From positions 1 through 64,000 of the forward strand of contig CAMCMU010000020.1 in NCBI GenBank assembly GCA_945876035.1: 64,000 nt of DNA. Reading direction: 5' to 3'. The number at the start of each line of letters is the position of its first letter. Within the stretch, counting starts at the first letter, position 1. This stretch comes from Schlesneria paludicola DSM 18645 (GTDB taxonomy: Bacteria > Planctomycetota > Planctomycetia > Planctomycetales > Planctomycetaceae). Below, piece after piece: positions 46,886-56,931 of the stretch. A program made the translations under genes and the position numbers. The notes below the pieces were generated by a model that was given only the letters and a program-made list of their open reading frames with translations, did not search any database and was not told where the DNA came from.

Positions 46886-49552
46886 ATGGCGGCTACGAAT
46901 CCCTTTGGTGCTGAATGTTTTTTGAGCACGAGCAGCGGCGAACTAAAATACTTCTCATTGCCCAAACTGGCAGCCCAAGGCTTCGGTCAGATCGAGACCC
47001 TGCCCTTTTCGATGCGCGTTCTACTCGAATCCTGCCTGCGCAACGTCGATGGGTTCTTGGTCACCGAAGAGCATGTCGCGCAGGTCGCGAACTGGGACGC
47101 CGTCAAGCCGCAACAGGTGGAAGTTCCGTTCATGGTCGGCCGCGTCGTCTTGCAGGACTTCACCGGCGTTCCAGCGGTCGTGGATATGGCTGCCCTGCGT
47201 GATGCGATGATCCGCATGGGGGGCGATCCGAAGAAAATCAACCCGCTGGTGCAATGTGATCTCGTCGTCGATCACTCGGTTCAGGTCGATTACTTCGGAA
47301 CCGAGGGGGCGTTGCAGCAGAACGTCGATCTGGAGTTCGAGCGAAACCTCGAACGCTACCAGTTGCTGCGTTGGGCGCAGCAGGGGCTAAGCAACTTTCG
47401 CGTCGTTCCTCCCGCGACGGGAATCGTGCATCAAGTGAACCTCGAATACTTGGCCAAGGTCGTGCTGACAAAGGACGGAGTCGCGTATCCTGACAGCCTC
47501 GTTGGTACGGACAGCCACACAACGATGATCAACGGACTGGGCGTTGTTGGCTGGGGTGTCGGTGGAATCGAGGCCGAAGCGGTGATGCTCGGCCAGCCGA
47601 TTTACATGCTCATGCCAGAAGTTGTTGGTTTCAAAGTCAGCGGCAAGCTGCCGGAAGGAGCCACCGCCACGGACCTCGTTCTAACCGTGACGCAGGCGTT
47701 GCGGAAACACGGCGTGGTGAGCAAGTTTGTCGAATTCTACGGCCCCGGATTGGATTCTATGTCACTTCCAGACCGAGCGACTCTGGCCAACATGGCTCCC
47801 GAGTATGGAGCGACGATGGGCTTCTTTCCTGTCGATGACGAAACACTGCGGTTCATGACTCGCACTGGACGAACAGCCGCTGAAGTGGAACTAGTCAAGA
47901 CGTACTATGAAGCTCAAGGCCTGTTCCGCACGGCCAGTTCTCCCGAGCCGCGGTTTAGCAGCACATTGGAACTCGACCTCACGACAGTCGTCCCATCGAT
48001 GGCCGGCCCCAAGCGTCCGCAAGACCGTGTGTTGCTGCGCGACATGAAGTCGGCGTGGCACCAAGAACTGAAGGGTTTTGGTCGGCAGACCCCTTCTGCG
48101 CCGGTCCTCGTAAAAAGTGAAAGGCCCTCACAGATCACCGATGGTGCGGTCGTGATCGCTGCGATCACCAGTTGCACCAACACCAGTAATCCCTCGGTGA
48201 TGCTCGGGGCGGGACTACTCGCACGCAACGCCGTGGCAAAGGGTTTGACCAGCAAGCCGTGGGTCAAGACGAGCCTCGCACCGGGTAGTCGCGTCGTCAC
48301 CGAGTACCTCGCCAAGTCGGGACTTGATCAATCGCTGAACCAACTCGGTTTCAACACCGTGGGCTACGGCTGCACAACCTGCATCGGCAATAGCGGGCCG
48401 CTCCCCGATGCCGTTTCCGCGGCTGTCTCTGAGGGAGACCTCGTGGTTTCGGCGGTCCTCTCGGGTAATCGCAACTTCGAGGGCCGAATCAACCCGCAAG
48501 TGAAGGCCAACTACCTTGCCAGCCCGCCACTCGTCGTGGCTTATGCACTGGTTGGCACAACGGACATCGACCTGACTCGCGACTCACTCGGCAAGGGAAA
48601 AGATGGCCAAGATGTTTTTCTCAAGGATATCTGGCCCTCATCCCAAGAAATCGAACAGACGATCGCCACATCAATCACACCCGAGATGTTTACCACGGAG
48701 TACGGCAACGCGGCGCTCGGTCCCGTCGAATGGCAGAAGATCACCGGGGCGATCGGCCCACTGTACAAGTGGGACGAGAAGAGCACCTACGTGCAGGAGC
48801 CACCATTCTTTATCGACATGCCGACGCATCCCAAGCTGATTCAGGGGATCAGCGATGCGAAGTGCCTGCTCTCGGTCGGCGATTCCGTCACGACAGACCA
48901 CATCAGCCCGGCCGGTTCGATCAAGGCCAGTTCTCCCGCTGGGATCTTCCTGCAAGCTAACGGTGTGAAACCGATCGACTTCAATAGCTACGGAGCACGC
49001 CGAGGCAACGATCGCGTCATGACACGAGGCACTTTCGCCAATATCCGCCTGCGCAATCTGCTTTGCCCCGGTACCGAGGGCGGTATCTCCAAGTACTTCC
49101 CCACCGGCGAGCAGATGTCGGTCTACGATGCCGCCATGAAGTACCAGGCGGACGGTACCGCGTTGGTCGTCCTCGCGGGAGCCGAATACGGCACAGGTTC
49201 CTCCCGCGACTGGGCAGCCAAGGGCACCTATCTGTTGGGCATTCGAGCAGTCATCGCCGTCTCGTTCGAGCGGATTCATCGCTCGAACCTCGTGGGTATG
49301 GGCGTCCTGCCGCTCCAGTTCCGCGTCGGAGAGACCCGCGACTTCCTCGGCCTCGACGGTACTGAGACCTTCGACATTCAACTCAACGACAACTTGAAGC
49401 CACTTCAAGCCGTCGAAGTCATGGCCACCAAACCTGACGGCACCGCGATCCATTTCGTCGCCACCTGCCGTATCGATACCCCCGTCGAAGTCGAGTACTA
49501 CCGCCACGGAGGGATCCTGCACAAAGTCCTCAGAGACTTAGTCAAGGGATGA
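46886..49552 (+). CDS. acnA: Aconitate hydratase AcnA
   Basis: 888 residues from ATG 46886; the ATG at 46853 would add 11. It isomerises citrate and isocitrate in the TCA cycle through a 4Fe-4S cluster. Cluster Cys are in [13 protein letters not shown] and [25 protein letters not shown] and the swivel-domain sequence [16 protein letters not shown] are diagnostic for the AcnA/IRP1 branch. Length fits about 890. It is flanked by an apparently unrelated DUF1080 gene in convergent orientation. Leader hairpin noted above. Confidence 0.97.
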   Translation: MAATNPFGAECFLSTSSGELKYFSLPKLAAQGFGQIETLPFSMRVLLESCLRNVDGFLVTEEHVAQVANWDAVKPQQVEVPFMVGRVVLQDFTGVPAVVDMAALRDAMIRMGGDPKKINPLVQCDLVVDHSVQVDYFGTEGALQQNVDLEFERNLERYQLLRWAQQGLSNFRVVPPATGIVHQVNLEYLAKVVLTKDGVAYPDSLVGTDSHTTMINGLGVVGWGVGGIEAEAVMLGQPIYMLMPEVVGFKVSGKLPEGATATDLVLTVTQALRKHGVVSKFVEFYGPGLDSMSLPDRATLANMAPEYGATMGFFPVDDETLRFMTRTGRTAAEVELVKTYYEAQGLFRTASSPEPRFSSTLELDLTTVVPSMAGPKRPQDRVLLRDMKSAWHQELKGFGRQTPSAPVLVKSERPSQITDGAVVIAAITSCTNTSNPSVMLGAGLLARNAVAKGLTSKPWVKTSLAPGSRVVTEYLAKSGLDQSLNQLGFNTVGYGCTTCIGNSGPLPDAVSAAVSEGDLVVSAVLSGNRNFEGRINPQVKANYLASPPLVVAYALVGTTDIDLTRDSLGKGKDGQDVFLKDIWPSSQEIEQTIATSITPEMFTTEYGNAALGPVEWQKITGAIGPLYKWDEKSTYVQEPPFFIDMPTHPKLIQGISDAKCLLSVGDSVTTDHISPAGSIKASSPAGIFLQANGVKPIDFNSYGARRGNDRVMTRGTFANIRLRNLLCPGTEGGISKYFPTGEQMSVYDAAMKYQADGTALVVLAGAEYGTGSSRDWAAKGTYLLGIRAVIAVSFERIHRSNLVGMGVLPLQFRVGETRDFLGLDGTETFDIQLNDNLKPLQAVEVMATKPDGTAIHFVATCRIDTPVEVEYYRHGGILHKVLRDLVKG

Positions 49553-49845
49553 GACAGCAATCGTCGCGATCCGTTCGACCTCTGCTGCTCGTAACTTGTC
49601 GTGCAGAAAACGAGTGTCGCTGGCAGAGGCGCACCTCGCTTCGAGGAAGAATCTGAGGTCTGGGATCACTATTCGCAGGAACTTCGGCCTGAGAGGATTC
49701 CAAACCCGTGAACGGCCGGCATCTCCTCCGAGTGCGTTGAGAGGGAGGAGCATCACGGTGCCGTTTGCAGAGCCAGTGCGGCTCACCACGCTAACGGCGT
49801 TCGAACATACCCCCTCCACAAGCCGTCAGATCATCCGAGCCACAC

Positions 49846-50490
49846 TCACTTTCCCAGCGGCTTGAGGCGGATGTTGCGGAAATCGACTCGCATCGGGCCG
49901 CCGCTGTGAACTTGGAGGGCGATGATTCCCGAGCGGGGGATCTCGGCGTTTCTTTCTTTATAATCGACAGTCGTCAGGCCGTTGATTTTCAGCGTGATCT
50001 GATCCCCCTCAGCGCGGATCGTGTACTCATTCCAGTCCCCCTTCTTGAGCACGTTCTCTAACTCGGGCGGGGCTTGCGCGAGCACCTGGTTGCGACGCGA
50101 CTCGTCGTACAGGCAGCCCCAGTACTTCTCACCGATGTCCGCCTGATAGCCCGAGACCTCCGTGGTGTTCGGGATTTTCTGTGTGCGAAACTGTACGCCG
50201 GTATTCCCCGCGCCGTCCTTCACGCGGAACTCCAGCTTCAATTCAAAGTCGCCGAACTCAGCCTTCGTGCAGAGAAACTGATTCTGCTTGATCCCAGCAG
50301 AGTCGCCGACGAGAGCCTGGTCCTCGACCTTCCACAGTGTCGTATCACCCTCCCAACCGCTGAGGTCTTTTTGATTGAACAGTGAGCGATAACCCGGCTC
50401 ATCGGCGGGCGAAATTAATGGCAAGTCGAACGACATGAGTCCGCAAACCAGCCTCACGACATAGACGATCCAAATTCGATGACTAAACAT
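49846..50490 (-). CDS. Secreted DUF1080 (3-keto-disaccharide hydrolase-like) protein
   Basis: 214 residues, with AGGA nine bases before the ATG. A signal peptide spans about 1-28. The DUF1080 beta-sandwich follows: YRSLFNQKDLSGWEGD, LWKVEDQALVGDS, FGDFELKLEFRV, NTGVQFRTQKIP, and the end IALQVHSGGPMRVDFRNIRLKPL. This last signature is nearly constant in the family. Members act on 3-keto-glycosides or bind glycans; the phylum has many copies. It is convergent with acnA and has no partner gene nearby. Confidence 0.93.
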   Translation of the reverse strand: MFSHRIWIVYVVRLVCGLMSFDLPLISPADEPGYRSLFNQKDLSGWEGDTTLWKVEDQALVGDSAGIKQNQFLCTKAEFGDFELKLEFRVKDGAGNTGVQFRTQKIPNTTEVSGYQADIGEKYWGCLYDESRRNQVLAQAPPELENVLKKGDWNEYTIRAEGDQITLKINGLTTVDYKERNAEIPRSGIIALQVHSGGPMRVDFRNIRLKPLGK

Positions 50491-51146
50491 GATGAAGATT
50501 CCTGAAATCGAGCGGCAATTGTGGATGGTTTGAGTCTATTTCGCTCCAGTGATTGCAACAACCAACTCCGTTCCGCAGGTTGTCCCCGTCGCAGATCAAC
50601 GGCGTACCGCCCGGCAGATTGTTTCCCGCGTGTCCCGCGTGTCCCGCGTGTCCCGCGCGGAAAGTCATCCGCTTATCCGTCGGCGGGTTTGTTGGTTCCC
50701 TCAAACTCACCTCGCTGATCCCTCATTCGATGAAACATCACTCGTGTCTAGCAGCCGGCAATCTGCGAGGCTGGCGATCAACGTCGCGGTGGTTGTGGAC
50801 CAGATCGCCCCAGGACTGGCGTTGGTCTCCCGCAACAGCAGCCAGCCAATTCGTGAACAGAGATAGACACCACGGCCGACAAGGACTGGGCCTTGGCAAT
50901 TTTCGTTGCAGCAGCAAGACCCGTTCGATCTCGGTAAATCGATAGTCGTTCCGAATGACGCGGAATGTCCGGCACATGCGTCTTGGCGATCAAAGGTACC
51001 ACAACGCAAGCACGGTTTCTCAATCTTGTCCAGATTTTGATACGAACTTCTTCACGAGTTCACATTCGCAAATTAGCCTGATCGAAAACGGGAACGACTT
51101 GGATCAAGATCGTTCCACAACACACACACCAACCCGAGGGTCTGCC
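50491..51146. other. Intergenic region with short tandem repeats, no supported gene
   Basis: About 660 bases between DUF1080 and the STAS gene. Several overlapping open frames exist on both strands but none is convincing. It contains four consecutive 9-base units at 50622-50657 (listed separately). The 3' part must hold the STAS promoter. Confidence 0.4.
50622..50657. repeat. Four tandem 9-bp units
   Basis: TTTCCCGCG is followed by three exact copies of TGTCCCGCG. In the frames that cross it this would give PACPACPACPAC or VSRVSRVSR, typical of a simple-sequence tract and not of a folded protein. Confidence 0.85.
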
Positions 51147-51506
51147 ATGCCGGTCGCGACGACGCACCATTATTATATTGATCGGGAGCGGATTGCGATT
51201 GTGATCCGTTTCACGGTGAACGCACTTGAAGAAGACAATTACGACATCGTTTCCGACGAACTCTTGGAGCTGGTTTCATGGATCGCCTCCAACGCGCCGA
51301 TACCCGTCGTCGTGGAACTCTCTGAAGTCTGTCGCATCGACAGTCTGGGCTTGGCGATGCTGCAAGCGTTTAAGGACAGCATTCAGGATTCGGGTGGGGA
51401 CGTCTTTTTTCGCGCTCTGCATCCATCGGTCCTGATGGCAGTTCATGAGTCCGAATGGGATCACGAATTCAAATTTCAAGACAGTCACAACAACGCGATT
51501 TTGTGA
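51147..51506 (+). CDS. STAS-domain protein (anti-sigma-factor antagonist-like)
   Basis: 119 residues from ATG 51147, with GAGGG upstream; the frame is open for 64 codons further but is not convincing there. It is a single STAS domain. VVVELSEVCRIDSLGLAML holds the usual phosphorylation-site motif D-S-x-G (Ser about 66). IQDSGGDVFFRALHPSV is also typical. Such proteins are switched by a kinase that phosphorylates the Ser and a phosphatase that removes it, controlling an anti-sigma factor. No such partners are in the window. The gene is monocistronic. Confidence 0.85.
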   Translation: MPVATTHHYYIDRERIAIVIRFTVNALEEDNYDIVSDELLELVSWIASNAPIPVVVELSEVCRIDSLGLAMLQAFKDSIQDSGGDVFFRALHPSVLMAVHESEWDHEFKFQDSHNNAIL

Positions 51507-51624
51507 TTTTGATTGAGACCGCAGACGGCCGGTATTTTATTGTTCGAACGGTCACGAAGCGGAGCCAGCCGCCCCCCATTGGAACGCGTGTTCGACTGCG
51601 AATTCAGGACCACTGCGCATCGAT

Positions 51625-51657
51625 AAAAAAACGGCCGCACGGAATGACCGTGCGGCC
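51625..51657 (-). terminator. Rho-independent terminator for minus-strand transcription
   Basis: GGCCGCACGG, loop TCATT, CCGTGCGGCC on the minus strand, followed by G and seven T. The perfect 10-bp GC-rich stem and T run are unambiguous and point leftwards. The only minus-strand candidate it serves is the very small secreted-protein gene at 51798-51980. Confidence 0.92.
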
Positions 51658-51797
51658 TGATCGTTGATGTCTTTACCTGCTGCTGAAGCCCAATTCAAAG
51701 ATTGTCTTTTCGATGCCTTTCGTTCGCTGACTCATTCGTTTTTCAGGAGTGACGGTCGATTCGTTCTGATCTCTACAACGGGCCTTCGCCGGAAATT

Positions 51798-51980
51798 TTA
51801 CCGGCCGAACATGCTCCTCAACGACGCATTCTTTCGGCGTTCGAATTCCATAAGACGTCCCAGCGGACGGTCTCCCGAGGACACTGTTTGCCTGCCACCG
51901 AGGACACGTCTCGCGGCTTGGGCTTCACTCGATACCATGACGATTACCACCAAAGCGGCCAAAATTAGAGAGTTGCGCAA
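51798..51980 (-). CDS. Very small secreted protein with ERRKN C-terminal motif
   Basis: 60 residues from TTG 51980; AAAGGG lies eight bases upstream. The first 22 residues form a good signal peptide (LRNSLILAALVVIVMVSS, cut after AQA). The mature 38 residues are basic and end GRLMEFERRKNASLRS then MFGR. A strong minus-strand terminator lies 141 bases downstream, which supports real expression of this short frame. The frame is open for 20 more codons upstream with ATG 52040. I have an unverified memory of planctomycete small exported proteins ending in related ERRKN-x-x-LR motifs. Function unknown. Confidence 0.6.
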   Translation of the reverse strand: MRNSLILAALVVIVMVSSEAQAARRVLGGRQTVSSGDRPLGRLMEFERRKNASLRSMFGR

Positions 51981-52898
51981 GGAGTCATCCCTTTCAAAAA
52001 ATTGGAATTGAAACACCAAAAATAAGACACATCGTGTCACTCAAGAGTCGCGAAATCGTGAGTGATAGACACTGTCCGAGCATCAAACGCAGTGACTATT
52101 TCGTCCAGATAGAGTGTCATCCGCAACACGATCTCGACCGACATCGGTAAAATCTGCCGCTGCCGCGAAGCGAGTTCCGATGAGGTAAAATTGACCGGCT
52201 ATCGACCATCGCCTGACTTCGCAAAACGATCGATATTGCCACTAGACTCAGCGTAACAAGATTGTGTGATACCGGAGGCGGTAGCCATTGGTGGGCTGAC
52301 GCTGAAGGATAATTTTCAACGCGTCCGATGTCCGTGTCTATTGCAACAGGAATCTGAGGAGCACACTTAGCCGATGGCGTGAAGAGCCTCGCCTATTTCT
52401 TTGCGGATCAGCGATTTTTTTGCCCTTTCTCACGACTCTTTTCAACGGGCTTCGCTCCCAAAATGTGAGTCGTACCCTCGCTAAATCCGTTCCGTGGACT
52501 CGATTTCAGCGGCGGGACAAAGAGGAGACGGTGGCGATCTCTAAACCTAAACCATCCACACACGGCGGCGTGCATCACGGTTCTAAACGCTCGTCAACGA
52601 ATTTTCTCAGAATACCGACTGAGGTTCGTGAAAACGGGGATCTCACCCGTTCGCGCGTGCTCAGCAGGCCAAAGGCTTCCTCAGCAGTCTGATCTGAGGA
52701 AATTTTCCGCTGCCGCTTGAGGATCAATCCCCGAATCCGGGTCCCATCCTGCAAGTTTATCCCTGGCCTGTCGGACGGAGGGGTTTCCCGTGGCTTCGAG
52801 ATCCCTGAGGTTCGCCTTCGTCGCACTCCTCGACCAAAACGATTTTCTTGGTTCAAGCGGTTTGAATTGGTCTGTGTTTCACCTGAATCGATTCCGGG
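51981..52898. other. Long intergenic region with weak frames and a hairpin
   Basis: About 920 bases, containing the promoter side of the small secreted-protein gene and the downstream side of the 1165-residue gene. A plus frame of 90 codons (52420-52692) and a minus frame of 93 codons overlap and neither is convincing. A perfect 8-bp hairpin TTCCTCAG ... CTGAGGAA followed by ATTTT lies at 52677-52701. A short hairpin GACAC-ATC-GTGTC sits at 52026-52038. Confidence 0.4.
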
Positions 52899-55800
52899 CT
52901 AGCCTGTTTTGATCAACATCACTTCGGGCAACACGCGCAACGGTATCGACAATAATTTTTGTTCTGTTTCCCAATAGGCTTGCCAGTCCTCCCAGCTCAG
53001 CGAGTTCCCCGAAAACTTGAGCGTTGCTGATGGAATCGGGAACAACCCTGCCGACCTCGCCAGCGAACGAGGACGCGGCGTGATCGTCGGAGTCTCCTCG
53101 AGATCATAGCGAATTTCTGATTCGTAGTTGCCCTGTGGCCAGACGATCAAACCCGTGAGCGTGATGTCATAGGGATGTGCCCGCATCAAGAGTGATCGAT
53201 CTGAACCCTCAAGAGACGTCGCCGGTGTCGCCGGCACGAGACTCAGAGTCGGCAACGTCATCAGTTGAGTTTCAATGTGCTCTTTGACCAGATCGACAGC
53301 CCCCAACTTATAAAGTCCGGCCAAGCCTGTACGAAAAACAACGCGATCTTCATCCGTCAAACCCGCGAGCCAACCCTGATGGGAGACTCCGGCAATCAAC
53401 CACCCCGACTGCTCTGAAATTTCGATGCATGTCGGCTCATCGGGCTGATTGTCATCACGCAGAAAAATGGAAATGCGGTTGGTGGCTAGTGCGACGTGAG
53501 TGACCGAGACCGATCGCTCTCGAAACGTGCGACTCTCACGCAGTAATCCCACCAATTCGCGATCCACAAATTGCCGCACGCTTTCGGCTTCATGGTGCAT
53601 TTTTTCCGCATAGCGGGCCTGATTGTTCACCTGAGGATTTTCATGTGCATTGCGGGCAGCGCGACGACGACGAGCAAACATTTTGGGAATCGTCCCTGAA
53701 TGAAACCCCGGCCTTAACAATCGCGTCAACGATTCACCGTGGTGCCCGATGTGTACCGGACGAAGTGTCAAATGACGATTCGCCGCATACAACTTCCAAT
53801 TCTCTTTCAATTCCCATGCCAGAAACCCAAATACACCAGGAATACCCGAGAGGATCAAGCCGGCCAGCGTCCACGCCGCGGGTTTGTCGTAGAACCGTTC
53901 CAAGAGCGTCGCCAGAGGAATCAGCAGCGTCGTCATCACCAGTTTGTGCGAGACCGTCACCACGGGAAAGTGTTTAATGGGGTTGATTTGCGGCTCGATC
54001 AATAGCGTCACACAGAAGCGAATCACACCGTGGATTAAAGACCAAGCCAGCCCTAATACCGCTTTCACACCAAGCGTGATGCGAGATTCACCGCTGCGGA
54101 ACCGCAGCCATTCATCAACGGCGTACAACACTCTTTCAAGTCCGTCCATCAACCACTGGAAGGCATCGACGACAAATGTGAACAATCCGAGCAGCAGATG
54201 CGTGCGGATGCGGTACCACGTGTGCGATACAAACTCACGGGTCAACTCCTCGGTATCGCGGCCGATCCGAGAATTCAGGACGATCATCGTCAGCAGGGCT
54301 GTCACGAGGCTCCACCAGCGATCTGGGCGTTGGTAGACACCGAAAAACGGCAGAAACAAACACAAGACAGACGTTGCCAATAAGGGCGTCAGCAAGAATC
54401 GCCGAAAAAGCCGCATCGGAAAACTCTTCAGCACCCATTCGACGAGAGGAAATTCTACGATTCGGCGCGGCGCATCCAACAAAACCAACTTCAGGACTTT
54501 TCGAGTGGCCTTCAGCAACAAAATGACGACATTCCGGAAGGAAAGAAGGTGGATGAAGGCAAAAATAAACAGGCCCAGCCAAAACATGTTTGTTGACGAA
54601 TAGATCAAAAATTGATGCGCTGCCGATCGATCGGCGCCAATCACAAGATGAGCGATTTCCTCCGCAGCCATCAACGAGAGAAACGACAGTCCAAACGGCA
54701 GGAAGAAAAATTTGGTGAGGACTCGTCCGCAAGCTGTGCCGTAGGCCAACGAACTTGCCCGCTGTAGCCAACGCAGGTAAAACGGACCACGCTGATAAAC
54801 ACCTTCCAATGGTGACGACAATATTTTGTCGGCCCGCAGCAGCGGATCCCCTGTGACAAGTTCCCGAACGTTGTTGAGATCTGGCATCTTCAACTGATTA
54901 CGTGAAATCGCATCTCGCAAATTTCCGAGAGTCAAGAAACCGCGTTGGACGACTCCGTCCAAAAGTTCTTGAGTGACTTTTTGCAATGCAACTCTTTCCA
55001 CGACACCTTGCGGAACGAATCCCGCCGCGCGGAGTGCCTCTCTAACCAAGGGTTCCATTCGCCGTCGCAGAATGTGTTCGGCGGCATCGGCAGCGGCGTG
55101 CAACAATCGACTCAATTCTTGTCGACCCGTGGCATTGATTTGCACTACGGGGACGCGCAACACCGCGCGGCGGAGGTGTTTCGACATCATCACAATGCGT
55201 TGATTTGGCAGTGGTCGTTTGAGCGACACCCGGCCTAGGTTCTTCAACCAGGAGAGCAAGTCCGTCTTGTAGATCTCCTGTTCGTGATCGAGGCACACCT
55301 GTTGCAAATCAGACAGCAATCGAGCATTCGCGTTCCAAAAACCGCGTCGCGCGGCCGGCAACAATCGCTCACACATCGCCAACCATGGACGGACCTCAAC
55401 GTCGGACAATTCCAATGCCGCCTGGAGGCGTAACACGAGACGTTCGATCTCACTTAACAACTCGTTCCGGGCAGCGTTCATGATATTCAGCGGAGCCACG
55501 TCAAAGGCCTTGCGTCGGACGAGCGCCGCACGAACATTATTGCCCTCTTGGCGAAACCGATTGGCGCCGCGCACAAGCGATGCATACTTTCGTGACGAAC
55601 GGGCGCCGAGAGGAATCTGCGAACCATCCAGAAGCACTTCTGTGACGTCGTTCAAACACTCAACAGAGACGACTGAAGCAACAGCGGGAATGTCAGCGGG
55701 CCGCGTTGCATCCAACAAAGAGTCCGCATTGCAATCGGCAGTGATCGCCCGCAGGGCAACGGTCTCATTCAATAAAGGGAAATAGAGGGGTAACAAATCG

Positions 55801-56396
55801 GGAGCGAAGACATGTAGTTCATGCCAGACAGCCACAAATTCGGCGTAGACATGACGCGGATCCTCGGGCCGACACAACATCTGCTCCGTCCGCAAGACCG
55901 ACTGAATCGCGTCGAACTGTGTGTTTCCGATCGCATCAATTCGTCGGCGCAGTTCGGCCCTTGTCATTCGTGACGGAGATGATTTTGATTCGAGTTCGAA
56001 ATCAATCCGAGCGTGAAACAAGAGACGCCAATAGTAACGCAATAAATCTTCCCGTGAAAATTTTTGCAGACGATCTTCTTCGGGTCTGGCAATCAGAATC
56101 AGACGCTGAGGAAGCGTCGCATCGACATCGACACCCAATTCGTCACGCGCCACGATCCACAACAGTCGGTCGCGATCGATAACACACGATTTACGGTGCG
56201 GTGGCGGCAGCCAAGGACTTGTAATATCCACTTCACTTTGCCAGACACGTCGTACGACTCGGGGCAAAACAAAGAAGACTCCCGCGTCTCGTTCTCGAAA
56301 AATTTGCTCGACTTCGGCAACCCATTGCTCATTGCGTGAACTCTGCAAATCGGGCATTTGTGAACCTGCGGTCATCGTTTCCGTCACGTCATCCAC
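52899..56396 (-). CDS. Very large membrane protein of unknown function
   Basis: 1165 residues (GTG start). Residues 1-555 are soluble, with WLPPPHRKSCVIDRDRLLWI, YYWRLLFHARIDFELESK, FLTLGNLRDAISRNQLKMP and many Arg-rich helices. About residues 560-860 hold some eight hydrophobic helices (for example NMFWLGLFIFAFIHLLSF and LATSVLCLFLPFFGVY). Residues 860-1165 are soluble again, including HIGHHGESLTRLLRP and a beta-rich tail. I recognise no domain. Two soluble parts flanking one central membrane block suggest a single inner-membrane machine. It is alone on minus, upstream gap 535 bases, neighbour of the caspase-FGE gene in divergent orientation. Confidence 0.85.
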   Translation of the reverse strand: MDDVTETMTAGSQMPDLQSSRNEQWVAEVEQIFRERDAGVFFVLPRVVRRVWQSEVDITSPWLPPPHRKSCVIDRDRLLWIVARDELGVDVDATLPQRLILIARPEEDRLQKFSREDLLRYYWRLLFHARIDFELESKSSPSRMTRAELRRRIDAIGNTQFDAIQSVLRTEQMLCRPEDPRHVYAEFVAVWHELHVFAPDLLPLYFPLLNETVALRAITADCNADSLLDATRPADIPAVASVVSVECLNDVTEVLLDGSQIPLGARSSRKYASLVRGANRFRQEGNNVRAALVRRKAFDVAPLNIMNAARNELLSEIERLVLRLQAALELSDVEVRPWLAMCERLLPAARRGFWNANARLLSDLQQVCLDHEQEIYKTDLLSWLKNLGRVSLKRPLPNQRIVMMSKHLRRAVLRVPVVQINATGRQELSRLLHAAADAAEHILRRRMEPLVREALRAAGFVPQGVVERVALQKVTQELLDGVVQRGFLTLGNLRDAISRNQLKMPDLNNVRELVTGDPLLRADKILSSPLEGVYQRGPFYLRWLQRASSLAYGTACGRVLTKFFFLPFGLSFLSLMAAEEIAHLVIGADRSAAHQFLIYSSTNMFWLGLFIFAFIHLLSFRNVVILLLKATRKVLKLVLLDAPRRIVEFPLVEWVLKSFPMRLFRRFLLTPLLATSVLCLFLPFFGVYQRPDRWWSLVTALLTMIVLNSRIGRDTEELTREFVSHTWYRIRTHLLLGLFTFVVDAFQWLMDGLERVLYAVDEWLRFRSGESRITLGVKAVLGLAWSLIHGVIRFCVTLLIEPQINPIKHFPVVTVSHKLVMTTLLIPLATLLERFYDKPAAWTLAGLILSGIPGVFGFLAWELKENWKLYAANRHLTLRPVHIGHHGESLTRLLRPGFHSGTIPKMFARRRRAARNAHENPQVNNQARYAEKMHHEAESVRQFVDRELVGLLRESRTFRERSVSVTHVALATNRISIFLRDDNQPDEPTCIEISEQSGWLIAGVSHQGWLAGLTDEDRVVFRTGLAGLYKLGAVDLVKEHIETQLMTLPTLSLVPATPATSLEGSDRSLLMRAHPYDITLTGLIVWPQGNYESEIRYDLEETPTITPRPRSLARSAGLFPIPSATLKFSGNSLSWEDWQAYWETEQKLLSIPLRVLPEVMLIKTG

Positions 56397-56931
56397 GCTT
56401 GGCTATTGATGTTATGAATCTCAGATCCAAGATTACCCTTCAATGCCGTGAGTTTCCACTGCGGATTCAAACTTGAGGTGGAGTTCGAATCCAAAACAGA
56501 CAACCGGTTTGGCCGTTTCGTCATCAAGCTCCACGGTCGGGCTGTTCGAGACCGAGGCTTGGCGTAACAACGGAGCTTCCCAGAACAAAAGCAGAATTCT
56601 TGCCCGGAATGCCTCGGTCCTGAACTTCCCTAGCCGTATTTTTACGACGATTGCGGCCACGATCACGCCAAGCTGTGAGCGTGGCCCCCTGAAAACAAGC
56701 GCCGTCGGAAGGATTGATTCGGTCCGGACGATATCATGGTCGCGTAGCTGAGTTCGCAAGAACTCAGCTCGTGATCGTGCATACAAGTCAGGGGTCGGGC
56801 CTACGTTTTTTCGAGTTTGGCGGAGAACGCACGTGCTGCGCGAAATCAGTGTCCGCTTTGCGAAAATCGTAGAACCGACCCCGCATGCAAACGCGCATTC
56901 ACTGACCCGCGATTCCTAGAGAGGCCGTGTG
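56397..56931. promoter_or_regulatory. Divergent region between the membrane giant and the caspase-FGE gene, with perfect stem-loop
   Basis: About 535 bases. Opposed frames of 117 (minus) and 92 (plus) codons overlap each other and lack known domains. AGCTGAGTTC, loop GCAA, GAACTCAGCT at 56746-56769 is a perfect 10-bp stem with a GNRA-type tetraloop and no T run. Both promoters must lie here. Confidence 0.45.

Noticed and set aside
50521-50945. Several overlapping plus frames across the 9-bp repeats
   Set aside because: Their apparent coding length comes from a simple-sequence tract (PAC or VSR repeats).
56486-56495. GTTCGAATCC, a T-loop-like motif that might mark a tRNA
   Set aside because: The flanking sequence does not form T, anticodon or acceptor stems.
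56433-56786. 117-codon minus frame and overlapping 92-codon plus frame
   Set aside because: They oppose each other, have no known domain, and include or abut the hairpin at 56746-56769.
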